Below the pieces are notes generated by a model. The model had not been told where the DNA came from, did not search any database, and saw nothing but the letters and a program-made list of their open reading frames with translations. DNA of 50,225 nt from an uncultured Oscillospiraceae bacterium. Its GTDB lineage: Bacteria > Bacillota > Clostridia > Oscillospirales > Acutalibacteraceae. Below are positions 1 through 7,534 of the stretch, in pieces. The position numbers were made by a program, and so were the translations under genes. Each line of letters starts with the position of its first letter. Position 1 is the first letter of the stretch. Where the stretch lies: NCBI GenBank assembly GCA_902465155.1, contig CABQLY010000017.1:1-50225 (forward strand), given 5' to 3'.

Positions 1-86
1 GCTCTATTCGTCACTCTTTTTTTATTCTCTGTAACACATCTATTGTAAACCTACATTTGCTTTTAAATATTTTTTTGCAAAAAGCC

Positions 87-115
87 TTGACTACCGGCCC
101 TTAATATGTTAAAAT
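87..115 (+). promoter_or_regulatory. Sigma-A promoter of tRNA-Gly
   Basis: TTGACT and TAAAAT hexamers are separated by 17 bp and lie 20 bp upstream of the tRNA 5' end. The 86 bases before it are AT-rich and hold nothing else I recognise. Confidence 0.7.
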
Positions 116-135
116 AATTGCTGTTGTTAAAGTAT

Positions 136-210
136 GCGGGTGTAGTTCAATGGCTAGAATTCCAGCCTTCCAAGCTGGCTGTGTGGGTTCGATTCCCATC
201 ACCCGCTCCA
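136..210 (+). tRNA. tRNA-Gly(TCC)
   Basis: A full cloverleaf is visible. The acceptor stem GCGGGTG pairs with CACCCGC, the anticodon stem CCAGC/GCTGG closes a loop with TCC at its centre, the T-loop is TTCGATTC, and the CCA end (208-210) is encoded. Confidence 0.95.
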
Positions 211-246
211 AACGAAAAGGCCGGCTGCAGTCTTTTCGTTTTTGTT
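211..246 (+). terminator. Intrinsic terminator after tRNA-Gly
   Basis: The inverted repeat AACGAAAAG / CTTTTCGTT is followed by a T-rich run. It starts directly after the encoded CCA. Confidence 0.7.
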
Positions 247-274
247 TGTACACACCATTATTCATTTTTTATTT

Positions 275-351
<77 letters not shown>

Positions 352-352
352 C

Positions 353-387
353 AAAAAAAGCAATTGCAAATAGCAATTGCTTTTTTT
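353..387 (+). terminator. Intrinsic terminator after tRNA-Arg
   Basis: A perfect inverted repeat AGCAATTGC / GCAATTGCT has a 5-nt loop, an A-tract on the left and a seven-T run on the right, so it could work in both directions. Confidence 0.85.
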
Positions 388-416
388 AGTTCTGTTTGCC
401 TTGCGGCAAGTAATAT

Positions 417-526
417 TGCCTTTTGGCAGTAATGTTTAACCTTTTCGGGCAGTACGCCCAACCTTTTCGGGCAGTAATGCTTAACCTTTTCGGCAGTACT
501 GCCCAAGCTTTCGGGCAGTATTCGCT
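417..526. repeat. Degenerate 22-23 bp tandem repeat (about 5 copies)
   Basis: The core AACCTTTTCGGGCAGTA recurs at about 438, 460 and 483, with decayed copies at 417 and 505. Copies carry substitutions and one-base indels. It lies between tRNA-Arg and the 3' end of the convergent GH5 gene. Short reading frames crossing it have no ribosome-binding site. Confidence 0.75.
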
Positions 527-589
527 TTGCGAGCGTAGGGCAAACAGTACAGCGCTGTGCCGCAGGCGCAATATTGCTTTTTGGGGGCT

Positions 590-687
590 AAAAATTTACC
601 GTCAACAATTCACCGTCAAAATTTTACCACCCAAAATTTAACGCCAATAATTTACCGCCAACAATTTACCGCCAACAATTTACCGCC
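590..687. repeat. Degenerate 14 bp tandem repeat (about 7 copies)
   Basis: The unit AACAATTTACCGCC is repeated; the last two copies are identical and earlier ones have diverged (13-15 bp). Its unit is unrelated to that of the array at 417-526. The two arrays fill most of the gene-free stretch 388-736. Confidence 0.75.
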
Positions 688-736
688 GAGCAAGGGCAAA
701 ACGGCTTTTTGCCTGCCGTTTTTGCAAGGCGCCGGC

Positions 737-2599
737 CTAACCCTTGCTTACCTTAAAAATAGTGGCGTCGCAGCCCCGCAAGCTGTTGCCGTTGCCGTAA
801 ATAATTTTTGCGGTGTACCCTTTTTTAACGCTGTAATTTAAAGCAACGGCTTTGTTACTGTAATTAATGGCGGTAACAATGTAGCCGCCTTGGCACGCGC
901 TTTCGGTAACCCCAACACGCGGGTCGTTTATTCTAATTAAATAGTCGTCGGCGGCCTTTTCAACCGCTTCAATTAATTGGTAAACCTTGTAAAGGCCAAA
1001 GCTTTCACTGTAAGCGTTATACCTTTCGGCCGCAATTTGCTCCAAGCCAAAATTCAGCAAATAAACAAACCCTTTACCCAGCCTGTGCTTGGTAAAAACG
1101 GGGTTTCCCTCCTCGTTTGCCGCCAGCACCTCGGCGCCGTTTGCTTCAAACAAAATTTCTTTCTCGTTAAAATATTCAATCTTACCGAACGAAAAATGCG
1201 CCGTGTGCTGTTTTTGCTTTTTGGCCATTCCAAGCGAGCGCAGGCCAAATTTTTTCTCAAACTCGCAAAACTGTGCGTTAAACGCCGAAACATAAAGCGC
1301 CGCGCCCTGCTCTACCCTTTCAAACAGCTTATCATAATCCTCTTTATTAACAAAAGCGCCGCCGCAGCAGCCGGGAAAAATAATAATATTGGTTTTTGGC
1401 AGTTCATCGCAGCAATTTACAATAGAAAGGTTTATTCCGGCTTGCTTGGCAAGAATATACGCCGCCATGGCCTTATCCTGCCGGGCACCCTTTGGCAGCA
1501 CGCAAACGGCGTCGGTGCGCTTTGGTTCAATTTTAGGCAGGGTTTCAATCAGGTCCGATACCTTTTTAAGCTCCCGCCCCACCAATTTGGGCGACCGATC
1601 CACCTTTAATAGGCCTAAATTCCGTTCAATCATGCTCCAGGAGTACGGCGGCTCGGTTAGCAATTCGTGCTCCATGCCGCACCACCACAGGTAGCCCTTT
1701 AGGTTATTGGCCCAGGCCGAAATAGCGTTCACGCGCAAAAAGTCGGCTGCAGCTGTTTCGTTGCCTAAGGTTTCCGAAAAGCAGCCCTGCTCTTGAATCA
1801 TACACGGCTTACCCGAAACGCCGGCGTACAGCTCGCTTTGCGCCGTTGGCAAAATGGTGGTGCGCATTTGGTTCATTGGCTCAATATCGTTATGAATGGT
1901 TGGCGAGGGGTACGGGTGTGTTGTAAGCAGGTCGCAAAGCTCCCCTTGGTCTTTTATAAACCAGTAATTCCCGCCGTCATCCTCTGCCGAAAGGGCGTGC
2001 ATGCCAGAGGCAATTGGCCTTTCGGGGTCGGCGGCGCGAATTGCGTTTCGAACCGTTGCGCTCCAATTGTACGCCGCAAACCTTGAGGGCACCTGCTCTA
2101 TGCAGTTGCACTCGTTGCCCAAATCCCACATTACAATATTGGGAATGTTTTTAAACTCGTTTACCAGCTTTGTTACATAGCGGTTGGTCAGCATTAACGC
2201 TTCGTCGTCGGTCAACAGCCCTTTATTCTGCAAAGCCGGCGGAAAAAACAGCCGCCCGCTCATCCAACCGGTAAGCAGCGAAACGGTAAGCTCCATTCCG
2301 TTGTTGTTTGCAATTTCTGCAAGCCGCTTAAATCGCCGAATCATTTTTTGGTCAACATAATCCGGTGCTTCACACTCGGCGCCCTTTGGCACAAAATATT
2401 CCCGCTGTGCACCCTGGTAGGTTAAATATTTATCTACCGGTTGAAAATCCCGCCAGTTTGGAAAAACGCGCAGGTGCTTTACCCCCATTTTTTTCAAAGC
2501 GGCAAGGTCGTCCCTTACTACTGATTCGTCCCAATTTTTCCACATATCGGTGCCCGAGGCACTATCCCAATAATTGCAGCCAAGCAAAAATTTGCTCAC
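737..2599 (-). CDS. GH5-like glycoside hydrolase with C-terminal amidotransferase-like domain
   Basis: This 620-residue protein has no signal peptide, so it is probably cytoplasmic and acts on imported oligosaccharides. Residues 1-330 form a clan-A TIM barrel of the cellulase/beta-mannanase (GH5) type. The acid/base Glu sits in WDLGNEC (E163), THPYPSP follows near 227, and the likely nucleophile is in MIQEQGC (E270). Residues from about 365 to 520 resemble the class-I amidotransferase-like A5 (trimerisation) domain next to GH42-type barrels, and a small beta domain follows. The start is GTG, nine bases after AGGGGAAG. It lies downstream of an AraC-type gene on the same strand, suggesting substrate-induced control. 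Substrate cannot be read from sequence; beta-mannoside or beta-glucoside is most likely. Confidence 0.85.
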   Translation of the reverse strand: MSKFLLGCNYWDSASGTDMWKNWDESVVRDDLAALKKMGVKHLRVFPNWRDFQPVDKYLTYQGAQREYFVPKGAECEAPDYVDQKMIRRFKRLAEIANNNGMELTVSLLTGWMSGRLFFPPALQNKGLLTDDEALMLTNRYVTKLVNEFKNIPNIVMWDLGNECNCIEQVPSRFAAYNWSATVRNAIRAADPERPIASGMHALSAEDDGGNYWFIKDQGELCDLLTTHPYPSPTIHNDIEPMNQMRTTILPTAQSELYAGVSGKPCMIQEQGCFSETLGNETAAADFLRVNAISAWANNLKGYLWWCGMEHELLTEPPYSWSMIERNLGLLKVDRSPKLVGRELKKVSDLIETLPKIEPKRTDAVCVLPKGARQDKAMAAYILAKQAGINLSIVNCCDELPKTNIIIFPGCCGGAFVNKEDYDKLFERVEQGAALYVSAFNAQFCEFEKKFGLRSLGMAKKQKQHTAHFSFGKIEYFNEKEILFEANGAEVLAANEEGNPVFTKHRLGKGFVYLLNFGLEQIAAERYNAYSESFGLYKVYQLIEAVEKAADDYLIRINDPRVGVTESACQGGYIVTAINYSNKAVALNYSVKKGYTAKIIYGNGNSLRGCDATIFKVSKG

Positions 2600-2649
2600 A
2601 ATAAAACACTTCCCCTAAAAAAATTTAAGGCCGTTTTTCTGTGTAATTC

Positions 2650-2691
2650 CCGCCCGTTAAACGGGTGGTTTGCACAAGGGCTATAAGCCCT
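2650..2691. repeat. Paired palindromes, possible IS200/IS605-type end remnant
   Basis: Two perfect short hairpins, CCCGTTAAACGGG (2653-2665) and AGGGCTATAAGCCCT (2677-2691), are joined by GGTTTGCACA. A related arrangement, CCCGTAAAACGGG plus GTTTGCGCAA and GCTATAATGCCC, occurs at 34189-34237. The paired subterminal hairpins suggest a decayed mobile repeat. It falls in the leader of the GH5 gene. Confidence 0.4.
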
Positions 2692-2699
2692 AAAAAAAT

Positions 2700-2764
2700 A
2701 AACCCGCCTTTGTGTACCAGTATATACGCTGCTTTTAAACAGTTCAATACACAAAGGTGGGTTT
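2700..2764 (-). terminator. Large inverted repeat, probable araC terminator enclosing the GH5 promoter
   Basis: Seventeen-base arms (2700-2716 and 2748-2764) match at 16 of 17 positions around a 31-base loop. Read on the minus strand, the second arm is followed by ATTTTTTT, which fits an intrinsic terminator for the AraC gene ending 20 bases upstream. The loop holds the -35 and -10 of the next gene. Confidence 0.6.
2719..2747 (-). promoter_or_regulatory. Sigma-A promoter of the GH5 gene inside the inverted-repeat loop
   Basis: On the minus strand TTGAAC (2747-2742) and TATACT (2724-2719) are 17 bp apart. The -35 abuts the upstream arm and the downstream arm starts two bases after the -10, covering the expected start site. 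Confidence 0.6.
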
Positions 2765-2783
2765 GTATTGCACAAAAGTTTGA

Positions 2784-3629
2784 TTACCTGCTTTGGCCGG
2801 GCGATCGTCCGAATTTGTTTTTGTAAATTCTGCAAAAATAAGCCGAATTTTCAAACCCGATCTGCTTTGCAATTTCGTAAACCGGCATTTGGGTGCTTTC
2901 AAGCAGTACGCAGGCAAGGTTTAACCGCTCATCTCTTAAAAACTCGGTGTACTTTTTTCCGGTTTCTTTTTTAAAAAGGGTGCCCAAATAATTTGGCGTA
3001 TAGCCCAAATGCTCCGCCAGCGATTTTAAGGTGATTTCTTTTTCTACATGAAGCTTGGTGTGCATAATTGCCCGAAGAATAACTGGGTCAAGCGTTTTAA
3101 TGGTGGCGTTTGGCTTTTCGCAGCCGCTGTTTTGGCTATTAAGCTTAATGAACGCCGCCGTAAATTGAACCAGGCCGGCAGCCAGGCAAAGAACATCATC
3201 GCTTTCGCCCTGCGCCAAAGCCAAAGTATCTAACGCAAAGCAAAGCCTTTTAATTTGGTCTTGGTTAAGGCTTGCCAATATAAAGCTTTTGCTGCACAGC
3301 CTTTCGGTAAAGCTTTGGCTAATAATCCCCTCCCGAAAACGCATTGTTACCACGGTTGCATCATTAAAAAAGTTAATCTTTTGCACCGAGCCCGGCATAC
3401 AAAACACACAATCGCCGTCGCTCAGCTGCAGCTCGGTATTATCGGTAATTGTTTTTGCGCTGCCTTTCAGCAAAATTTCAATCTCAAAAAAAGTGTGGTA
3501 ATGCAAAGCCGATTCTCTGGCCCCGTCGCACACCGTTATATTCAAGCTTTCAGAATTAAAAATCAGCTCATTTTTGTCGTACGATCTCCCAAGCGTAACA
3601 AACTTTAGCATATCGGCATTTTTCGGCAC
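2784..3629 (-). CDS. AraC-family transcriptional regulator
   Basis: About 281 residues. The N-terminal half is a cupin sensor domain (HYHTFFEIEILLKG, then a LSDGDCVFCMPGSV strand). The last 100 residues carry the two helix-turn-helix motifs of the family: ITLKSLAEHLGYTPNYLGTLFKKETG, broken here as ITLKSLAEHLGY and TPNYLGTLFKKETG, and YEIAKQIGFENSAYFCRIYK with GRSPGQ at the C-terminus. Start choice: an ATG at 3638 directly touches the Shine-Dalgarno AAGGGG, while an in-frame GTG at 3629 lies nine bases beyond it, so I prefer the GTG. It probably controls the GH5 gene immediately downstream. The ligand is unknown; a sugar is likely given the cupin and the neighbour. Confidence 0.9.
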   Translation of the reverse strand: MPKNADMLKFVTLGRSYDKNELIFNSESLNITVCDGARESALHYHTFFEIEILLKGSAKTITDNTELQLSDGDCVFCMPGSVQKINFFNDATVVTMRFREGIISQSFTERLCSKSFILASLNQDQIKRLCFALDTLALAQGESDDVLCLAAGLVQFTAAFIKLNSQNSGCEKPNATIKTLDPVILRAIMHTKLHVEKEITLKSLAEHLGYTPNYLGTLFKKETGKKYTEFLRDERLNLACVLLESTQMPVYEIAKQIGFENSAYFCRIYKNKFGRSPGQSR

Positions 3630-3658
3630 GGTCGTCATCCCCTTTTTGTTACAAGTTT

Positions 3659-3687
3659 ACTATAGCACAGGCCAAGCGGGTTGTCAA
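3659..3687 (-). promoter_or_regulatory. Sigma-A promoter of the AraC-type regulator
   Basis: On the minus strand TTGACA and TATAGT are spaced 17 bp apart, about 20 bp upstream of the ribosome-binding site. Confidence 0.75.
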
Positions 3688-3786
3688 TCTATTAAAACAC
3701 GGTTTATAAAAAGGGCAAAACAAAGCAGCAAGGGCGCGCCGGCCTTGCCAAACAAAAATGAACCGTTTAGGGCAAATGATTTTTCG

Positions 3787-3815
3787 TTGAAAAGCGGCGC
3801 TTTCTATGTTATACT
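3787..3815 (+). promoter_or_regulatory. Sigma-A promoter of the SPFH/zinc-ribbon operon
   Basis: TTGAAA and TATACT are 17 bp apart. The 5' leader would be about 80 bases, with GAAAGGGG before the ATG at 3904. Bacillus relatives of this operon use the stress factor sigma-W, whose AAC/CGT elements I do not see here. Confidence 0.7.
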
Positions 3816-3903
3816 GTTAAATAGAAAGCAAAATAAAGGCTTTTAAAAAGTACAACCTTGTTTTAAAGCGCAAATTTTAAATGTTACGAAAGGGGTTATT
3901 TTA

Positions 3904-5238
3904 ATGGGACTTATTAAAGCGGGAATTGGCGCGCTTGGCGGCACCTTAGCCGACCAGTGGAAGGAATTTTTTTACTGCGAGGCACTGCCGAAAGAGGTGC
4001 TGGTGGCCAAAGGGCAAAAGCGGGTCAGCGGCCGTTCCTCCAACACCAAGGGCAGTGACAACATTATTTCAAACGGCTCGGGCATTGCGGTGGCCGACGG
4101 CCAGTGCATGATTATTGTAGAGCAGGGCAAAATTGTTGAGGTTTGCGCCGAGCCCGGCGAGTTTACATACAACACCTCTACCGAGCCCTCTATTTTTTGC
4201 GGCAGCCTTGGCGCCGGAATTAAAGAAACCTTTAAAACCGTTGGCAAGCGCTTTACCTACGGGGGCGACACCGGCAAGGACCAACGCATTTACTATTTTA
4301 ACACCAAGGAGCTTATTGACAATAAATTCGGCACCCCCAACCCCATTCCGTTCCGGGTGGTAGATTCTAAAATTGGGCTGGATATTGATGTTTCGGTGCG
4401 CTGCTCCGGCGTGTATTCCTACAAAATTGCAAACCCGCTGCTGTTTTACACCAATGTGTGCGGCAATGTGGAGCGGGAATATACCCGCGACGAGCTGGAC
4501 AGCCAACTGAAAACCGAATTTATTAGCGCCTTGCAGCCGGCGTTTGGCAAGCTTTCCGACTTAGAGCTGCGGCCCAACCAAATTGTAACCCACAACACCG
4601 AGCTGGAAACCGCCATGAACACGGCGCTTTCGGCCAAGTGGGGCGAGCTGCGCGGCCTAAAGGTAGTTAGCATTGCCCTTGGCTCGGTTACCCTGCCGGA
4701 GGAGGACGCCGAGCTGATTAAGCAGGCCCAGCGCACCGCCATTATGCGCGACCCGACCATGGCGGCCGCCACCCTAACCGGCGCCCAGGCCGACGCCATG
4801 CGTGCCGCTGCCGCAAACGAAAACGGCGCTATGGCCGGCTTTATGGGCATGGGCATGGCCATGAACGCCGGCGGAATGAACGCACAAAACCTATTTGCTA
4901 TGGGCCAGCAGCAGGCCGGGCAACCGCAAAGCGCGCCCCCCGCGCAAGCCCCCGCACAGCCTGCGGCAAACAGCTGGCAATGCACCTGCGGCGCTACCGC
5001 CACCGACAATTTCTGCCCCGAGTGCGGCGCTAAAAAGCCGGCCGAACCCTCCGGTTGGACCTGCGCCTGCGGCGCCGTAAACCAAGGCAAATTTTGCCCA
5101 AACTGCGGGGCCAAAAAGCCGGCCGGCGCTCCCCTTTACCGCTGCGATAAATGCGGCTGGCAGCCCGCCGACCCTAAAAACCCGCCCAAGTTTTGCCCCG
5201 AGTGCGGCGACCCGTTTAACGACGACGATAAAATTTAA
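3904..5238 (+). CDS. SPFH-domain protein with three C-terminal zinc ribbons (YdjI-like)
   Basis: 444 residues. Residues 1-330 form the SPFH/band-7-type domain of the YdjI family, often labelled virion core protein-like; recognisable stretches are GIGALGGTLADQWKEFF near the start and ADGQCMIIVEQGK. An Ala/Gly/Met/Gln-rich linker follows (about 285-345). The C-terminus carries three zinc ribbons: CTCG..CPECG, CACG..CPNCG and CDKCG..CPECG. There is no signal peptide. SPFH proteins assemble on membrane inner faces, and the Bacillus relative belongs to an envelope-stress operon. Here it leads a three-gene operon with a zinc-ribbon membrane protein and a TPM protein, and the PspA gene usual in Bacillus is absent. 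Function beyond membrane association is inference. Confidence 0.85.
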   Translation: MGLIKAGIGALGGTLADQWKEFFYCEALPKEVLVAKGQKRVSGRSSNTKGSDNIISNGSGIAVADGQCMIIVEQGKIVEVCAEPGEFTYNTSTEPSIFCGSLGAGIKETFKTVGKRFTYGGDTGKDQRIYYFNTKELIDNKFGTPNPIPFRVVDSKIGLDIDVSVRCSGVYSYKIANPLLFYTNVCGNVEREYTRDELDSQLKTEFISALQPAFGKLSDLELRPNQIVTHNTELETAMNTALSAKWGELRGLKVVSIALGSVTLPEEDAELIKQAQRTAIMRDPTMAAATLTGAQADAMRAAAANENGAMAGFMGMGMAMNAGGMNAQNLFAMGQQQAGQPQSAPPAQAPAQPAANSWQCTCGATATDNFCPECGAKKPAEPSGWTCACGAVNQGKFCPNCGAKKPAGAPLYRCDKCGWQPADPKNPPKFCPECGDPFNDDDKI

Positions 5239-5375
5239 CAGGCGCTGCCCTTAACAATTAAAAGGCTTTGCGGGCAGGCCGCCGCCCGGCTGCGGTAAGC
5301 AAAAGCAGCCTTAAATTTGCTTGCCGGGCTTTTGGCGGGGCAGCCCGCACCCTAAAACCGAAAGGAGCTGGCCCC

Positions 5376-6467
5376 TTGCAAACCCTACAAGAATACAAAT
5401 GCCCCTGCTGCGGCGGCGCCATTGCGTTTGACAGCAGCCTGCAAAAAATGAAGTGCCCGTATTGCGACACGGAATTTGATTTAGAAACCTTAGCCGGTTA
5501 CGACGAAGGCCTAAAGGCCGAGCCGGACAGCATGAGCTGGGAAACAAACGCCGGCAGCGAATGGCAGGAGGAGGAAAAAGGCAGCCTGCGCTCTTATGTT
5601 TGTAAGTCCTGCGGCGGCGAAATTATTGGCGACGCCACCACTGCGGCAACCTCCTGCCCGTTTTGCGGCAACCCTGTTGTTATGATGCAGCAATTTTCGG
5701 GCGCGCTAAAGCCCGATTTGGTTATTCCCTTTAAATTAGATAAAAACGCCGCCAAGGCGGGGCTGCAAAAGCATTTAACCGGCAAGCGCCTGCTGCCAAA
5801 GGTGTTTAAAGACCAAAACCACATTGACGAAATTAAAGGCGTTTATGTGCCCTTTTGGCTGTTTAACACCAACGCCAACGCCCAAATACGCTACCGCACC
5901 ACCAAGGTTCGCGCCTGGAGCGACAGCGATTACGACTACACCGAAACCGGCCACTTTTTGGTGCGCCGGGCCGGCAGCGTGGGGTTTGAGCATGTTCCGG
6001 TAGATGGCTCTACCAAAATGGCCGACGACTTAATGGAATCTATTGAACCGTACAATTTTGCCGACGCGGTAGATTTTAAAACGGCCTATTTGGCGGGCTA
6101 TTTTGCCGATAAATACGATGTTACCGCCGAGCAAAGCGTGGCGCGCGCCAACCAGCGGGTTAAAAAATCTACCGAGGAAGTTTTTGCCTCTACCGTAAAG
6201 GGCTATTCCTCCATTACCACCGAAAGCAGCAATATTCAGCTAAGCGGCGGAACCGCGCAATACGCGCTGTACCCGGTTTGGCTTTTAAACACCACCTGGA
6301 ACCAAAAAAAATACACCTTTGCCATGAACGGCCAAACGGGCAAATTTGTTGGCGACCTGCCGGTGGACAAAGCCGCCGCCACCCGTTGGACCTTAGGGCT
6401 AACGGTTTTGCTGGGTGCGGCCGCCTACGGCGTTATTTTTTTGCTGCACCTGTTTGGCATTTTGTAA
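5376..6467 (+). CDS. Zinc-ribbon membrane protein (YdjG-like)
   Basis: 363 residues from a TTG start at 5376, eight bases after AAAGGAG. The frame stays open upstream to 5268, but the extra 36 residues are Arg/Ala-rich, lack a ribosome-binding site and look untranslated. Two N-terminal zinc ribbons are visible, CPCCGG..CPYCD (residues 8-30) and CKSCGG..CPFCGNP (about 73-95). A conserved central region (FKLDKNAAKAGLQKHLTGK, VYVPFWLFN, YALYPVWLLNTTW) follows, and one C-terminal membrane helix (TLGLTVLLGAAAYGVIFLL). It sits between the SPFH and TPM genes. The zinc ribbons suggest protein-protein contact in a membrane complex; no enzymatic motif is visible. Confidence 0.85.
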   Translation: MQTLQEYKCPCCGGAIAFDSSLQKMKCPYCDTEFDLETLAGYDEGLKAEPDSMSWETNAGSEWQEEEKGSLRSYVCKSCGGEIIGDATTAATSCPFCGNPVVMMQQFSGALKPDLVIPFKLDKNAAKAGLQKHLTGKRLLPKVFKDQNHIDEIKGVYVPFWLFNTNANAQIRYRTTKVRAWSDSDYDYTETGHFLVRRAGSVGFEHVPVDGSTKMADDLMESIEPYNFADAVDFKTAYLAGYFADKYDVTAEQSVARANQRVKKSTEEVFASTVKGYSSITTESSNIQLSGGTAQYALYPVWLLNTTWNQKKYTFAMNGQTGKFVGDLPVDKAAATRWTLGLTVLLGAAAYGVIFLLHLFGIL

Positions 6468-6479
6468 GGGGGCGTTTGC

Positions 6480-7292
6480 ATGAAAAAAAGAGTTTTAGCT
6501 ATTATTTTTGCTTTGCTGCTTTGCTTTAGCTGCGCGCTGCCCGCTTTGGCCGAGGCCGGCTTTCAAACCGAATACGCCCGTTTCAGCGATTCGGCCAACC
6601 TGCTTTCAAGCGAGCAGGCCGAAGCCCTGCTAAACCGGCTGAACAGCATTAGCACCCGGCAGCAGATGGATGTTATTGTGGTAAACACCAACGACTTAGA
6701 AAACCGCAGCACCGCCACCGAGCTTGCCGACGACATTTACGACCAATGCGGCTTTGGCTACGGCGAAAGTAAAGACGGCCTGTTGCTGCTTATTTCTATG
6801 CAGGACCGCGACTGGGCCATTTCTACCTGCGGCAGCGCCATTTCGGCCTTTACCGACGCCGGGATTGATTACATTGGCGAAAAAATTACGCCCAGCCTTT
6901 CAAGCGGCGATTACGCCGCCGCGTTTAACACCTTTGCCGATTTGTGCGACGATTTTATAACCAAGGCCAAGGCCGGCACGCCCTACACCAGCCGCACCCT
7001 GCCCAAAGAGCCGCTTTCGCCCATTTATATTCCCGTGGCAATTGCCATTGGTTTGGTGCTGGCTTTAATTGTTGTTGGCTGCATGAAGGCAAAATTAAAA
7101 TCGGTGCATTTTAAGGCGGCGGCCAACAGCTATGTTAAAAGCGACAGCCTAAAGGTTACCGAAAGCAGCGACCTTTTTCTTTACAACACGGTTACCCGCA
7201 CCGAAAAGCCTAAAGAAAGCGACTCCGGCGGCAGCAGCACCCACACCTCGTCCTCCGGCACTACGCACGGCGGCGGCAGCGGTAAGTTTTAA
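6480..7292 (+). CDS. TPM-domain membrane protein (YdjH/YgcG-like)
   Basis: 270 residues. An N-terminal signal peptide (KKRVLAIIFALLLCFSCALPALA) is followed by an extracytoplasmic TPM domain (about 35-165; LSSEQAEALLNRLNSIS, DVIVVNTNDL, GESKDGLLLLISMQDRD). A membrane helix (IYIPVAIAIGLVLALIVVG, about 178-198) and a cytoplasmic tail ending in a Ser/Gly/Thr-rich segment complete it. The gene begins 12 bases after the YdjG-like stop with GGGGG as ribosome-binding site, so the two are co-translated. TPM domains occur in photosystem-repair phosphatases and in bacterial membrane-quality proteins; the role here is inferred from the operon. Confidence 0.85.
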   Translation: MKKRVLAIIFALLLCFSCALPALAEAGFQTEYARFSDSANLLSSEQAEALLNRLNSISTRQQMDVIVVNTNDLENRSTATELADDIYDQCGFGYGESKDGLLLLISMQDRDWAISTCGSAISAFTDAGIDYIGEKITPSLSSGDYAAAFNTFADLCDDFITKAKAGTPYTSRTLPKEPLSPIYIPVAIAIGLVLALIVVGCMKAKLKSVHFKAAANSYVKSDSLKVTESSDLFLYNTVTRTEKPKESDSGGSSTHTSSSGTTHGGGSGKF

Positions 7293-7299
7293 TTTGTTT

Positions 7300-7324
7300 A
7301 GCGCTTTAAGTATAGCGCTTTTTA
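7300..7324 (+). terminator. Terminator of the SPFH operon
   Basis: The inverted repeat AGCGCT/AGCGCT with an eight-base loop is followed by TTTTT, eight bases after the TPM stop codon. Confidence 0.7.
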
Positions 7325-7400
7325 AGCAATAGATTTGCTTTACGGCAAATTTGGCGTAAAATTAAAACAAAGCCACCTTAAGGCAATAAAAATACCATTT

Positions 7401-7433
7401 AAAGGGCTGCCCTTGCCGGGCCGCCCTTTTTTT
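7401..7433 (+). terminator. Second terminator-like hairpin
   Basis: AAAGGGC-t-GCCC pairs with GGGC-c-GCCCTTT around TTGCC, followed by seven or more T. It could back up the terminator at 7300. Confidence 0.65.
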
Positions 7434-7470
7434 GCAAAGCAACGGCTGTGGCCAAAGCGTTTAAAAGCAA

Positions 7471-7512
7471 CAAAAAACCGGGCGGCTGCCAAACAGTTTT
7501 AGCAGCTGCCCG
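7471..7512 (-). terminator. Terminator of the TetR-ABC operon
   Basis: On the minus strand CGGGCAGCTGC pairs with GCAGCCGCCCG and is followed by GTTTTTTG. It lies 22 bases beyond the permease stop codon. Confidence 0.8.
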
Positions 7513-7534
7513 ATTTAATTTAATTTGTTTTGGT

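Noticed and set aside
417..687. CRISPR array
   Set aside because: The repeats are contiguous without unique spacers, diverge from one another, and no cas gene is present.
4446..5114. 222-codon minus-strand frame opposite the SPFH gene
   Set aside because: It is antisense to conserved coding sequence; the Ala/Met-rich product and absence of a start site mark it as a shadow.
5268..5375. N-terminal extension of the YdjG-like protein
   Set aside because: AAAGGAG at 5361 points to TTG 5376; the extension encodes low-complexity Arg/Ala residues before the first zinc ribbon.
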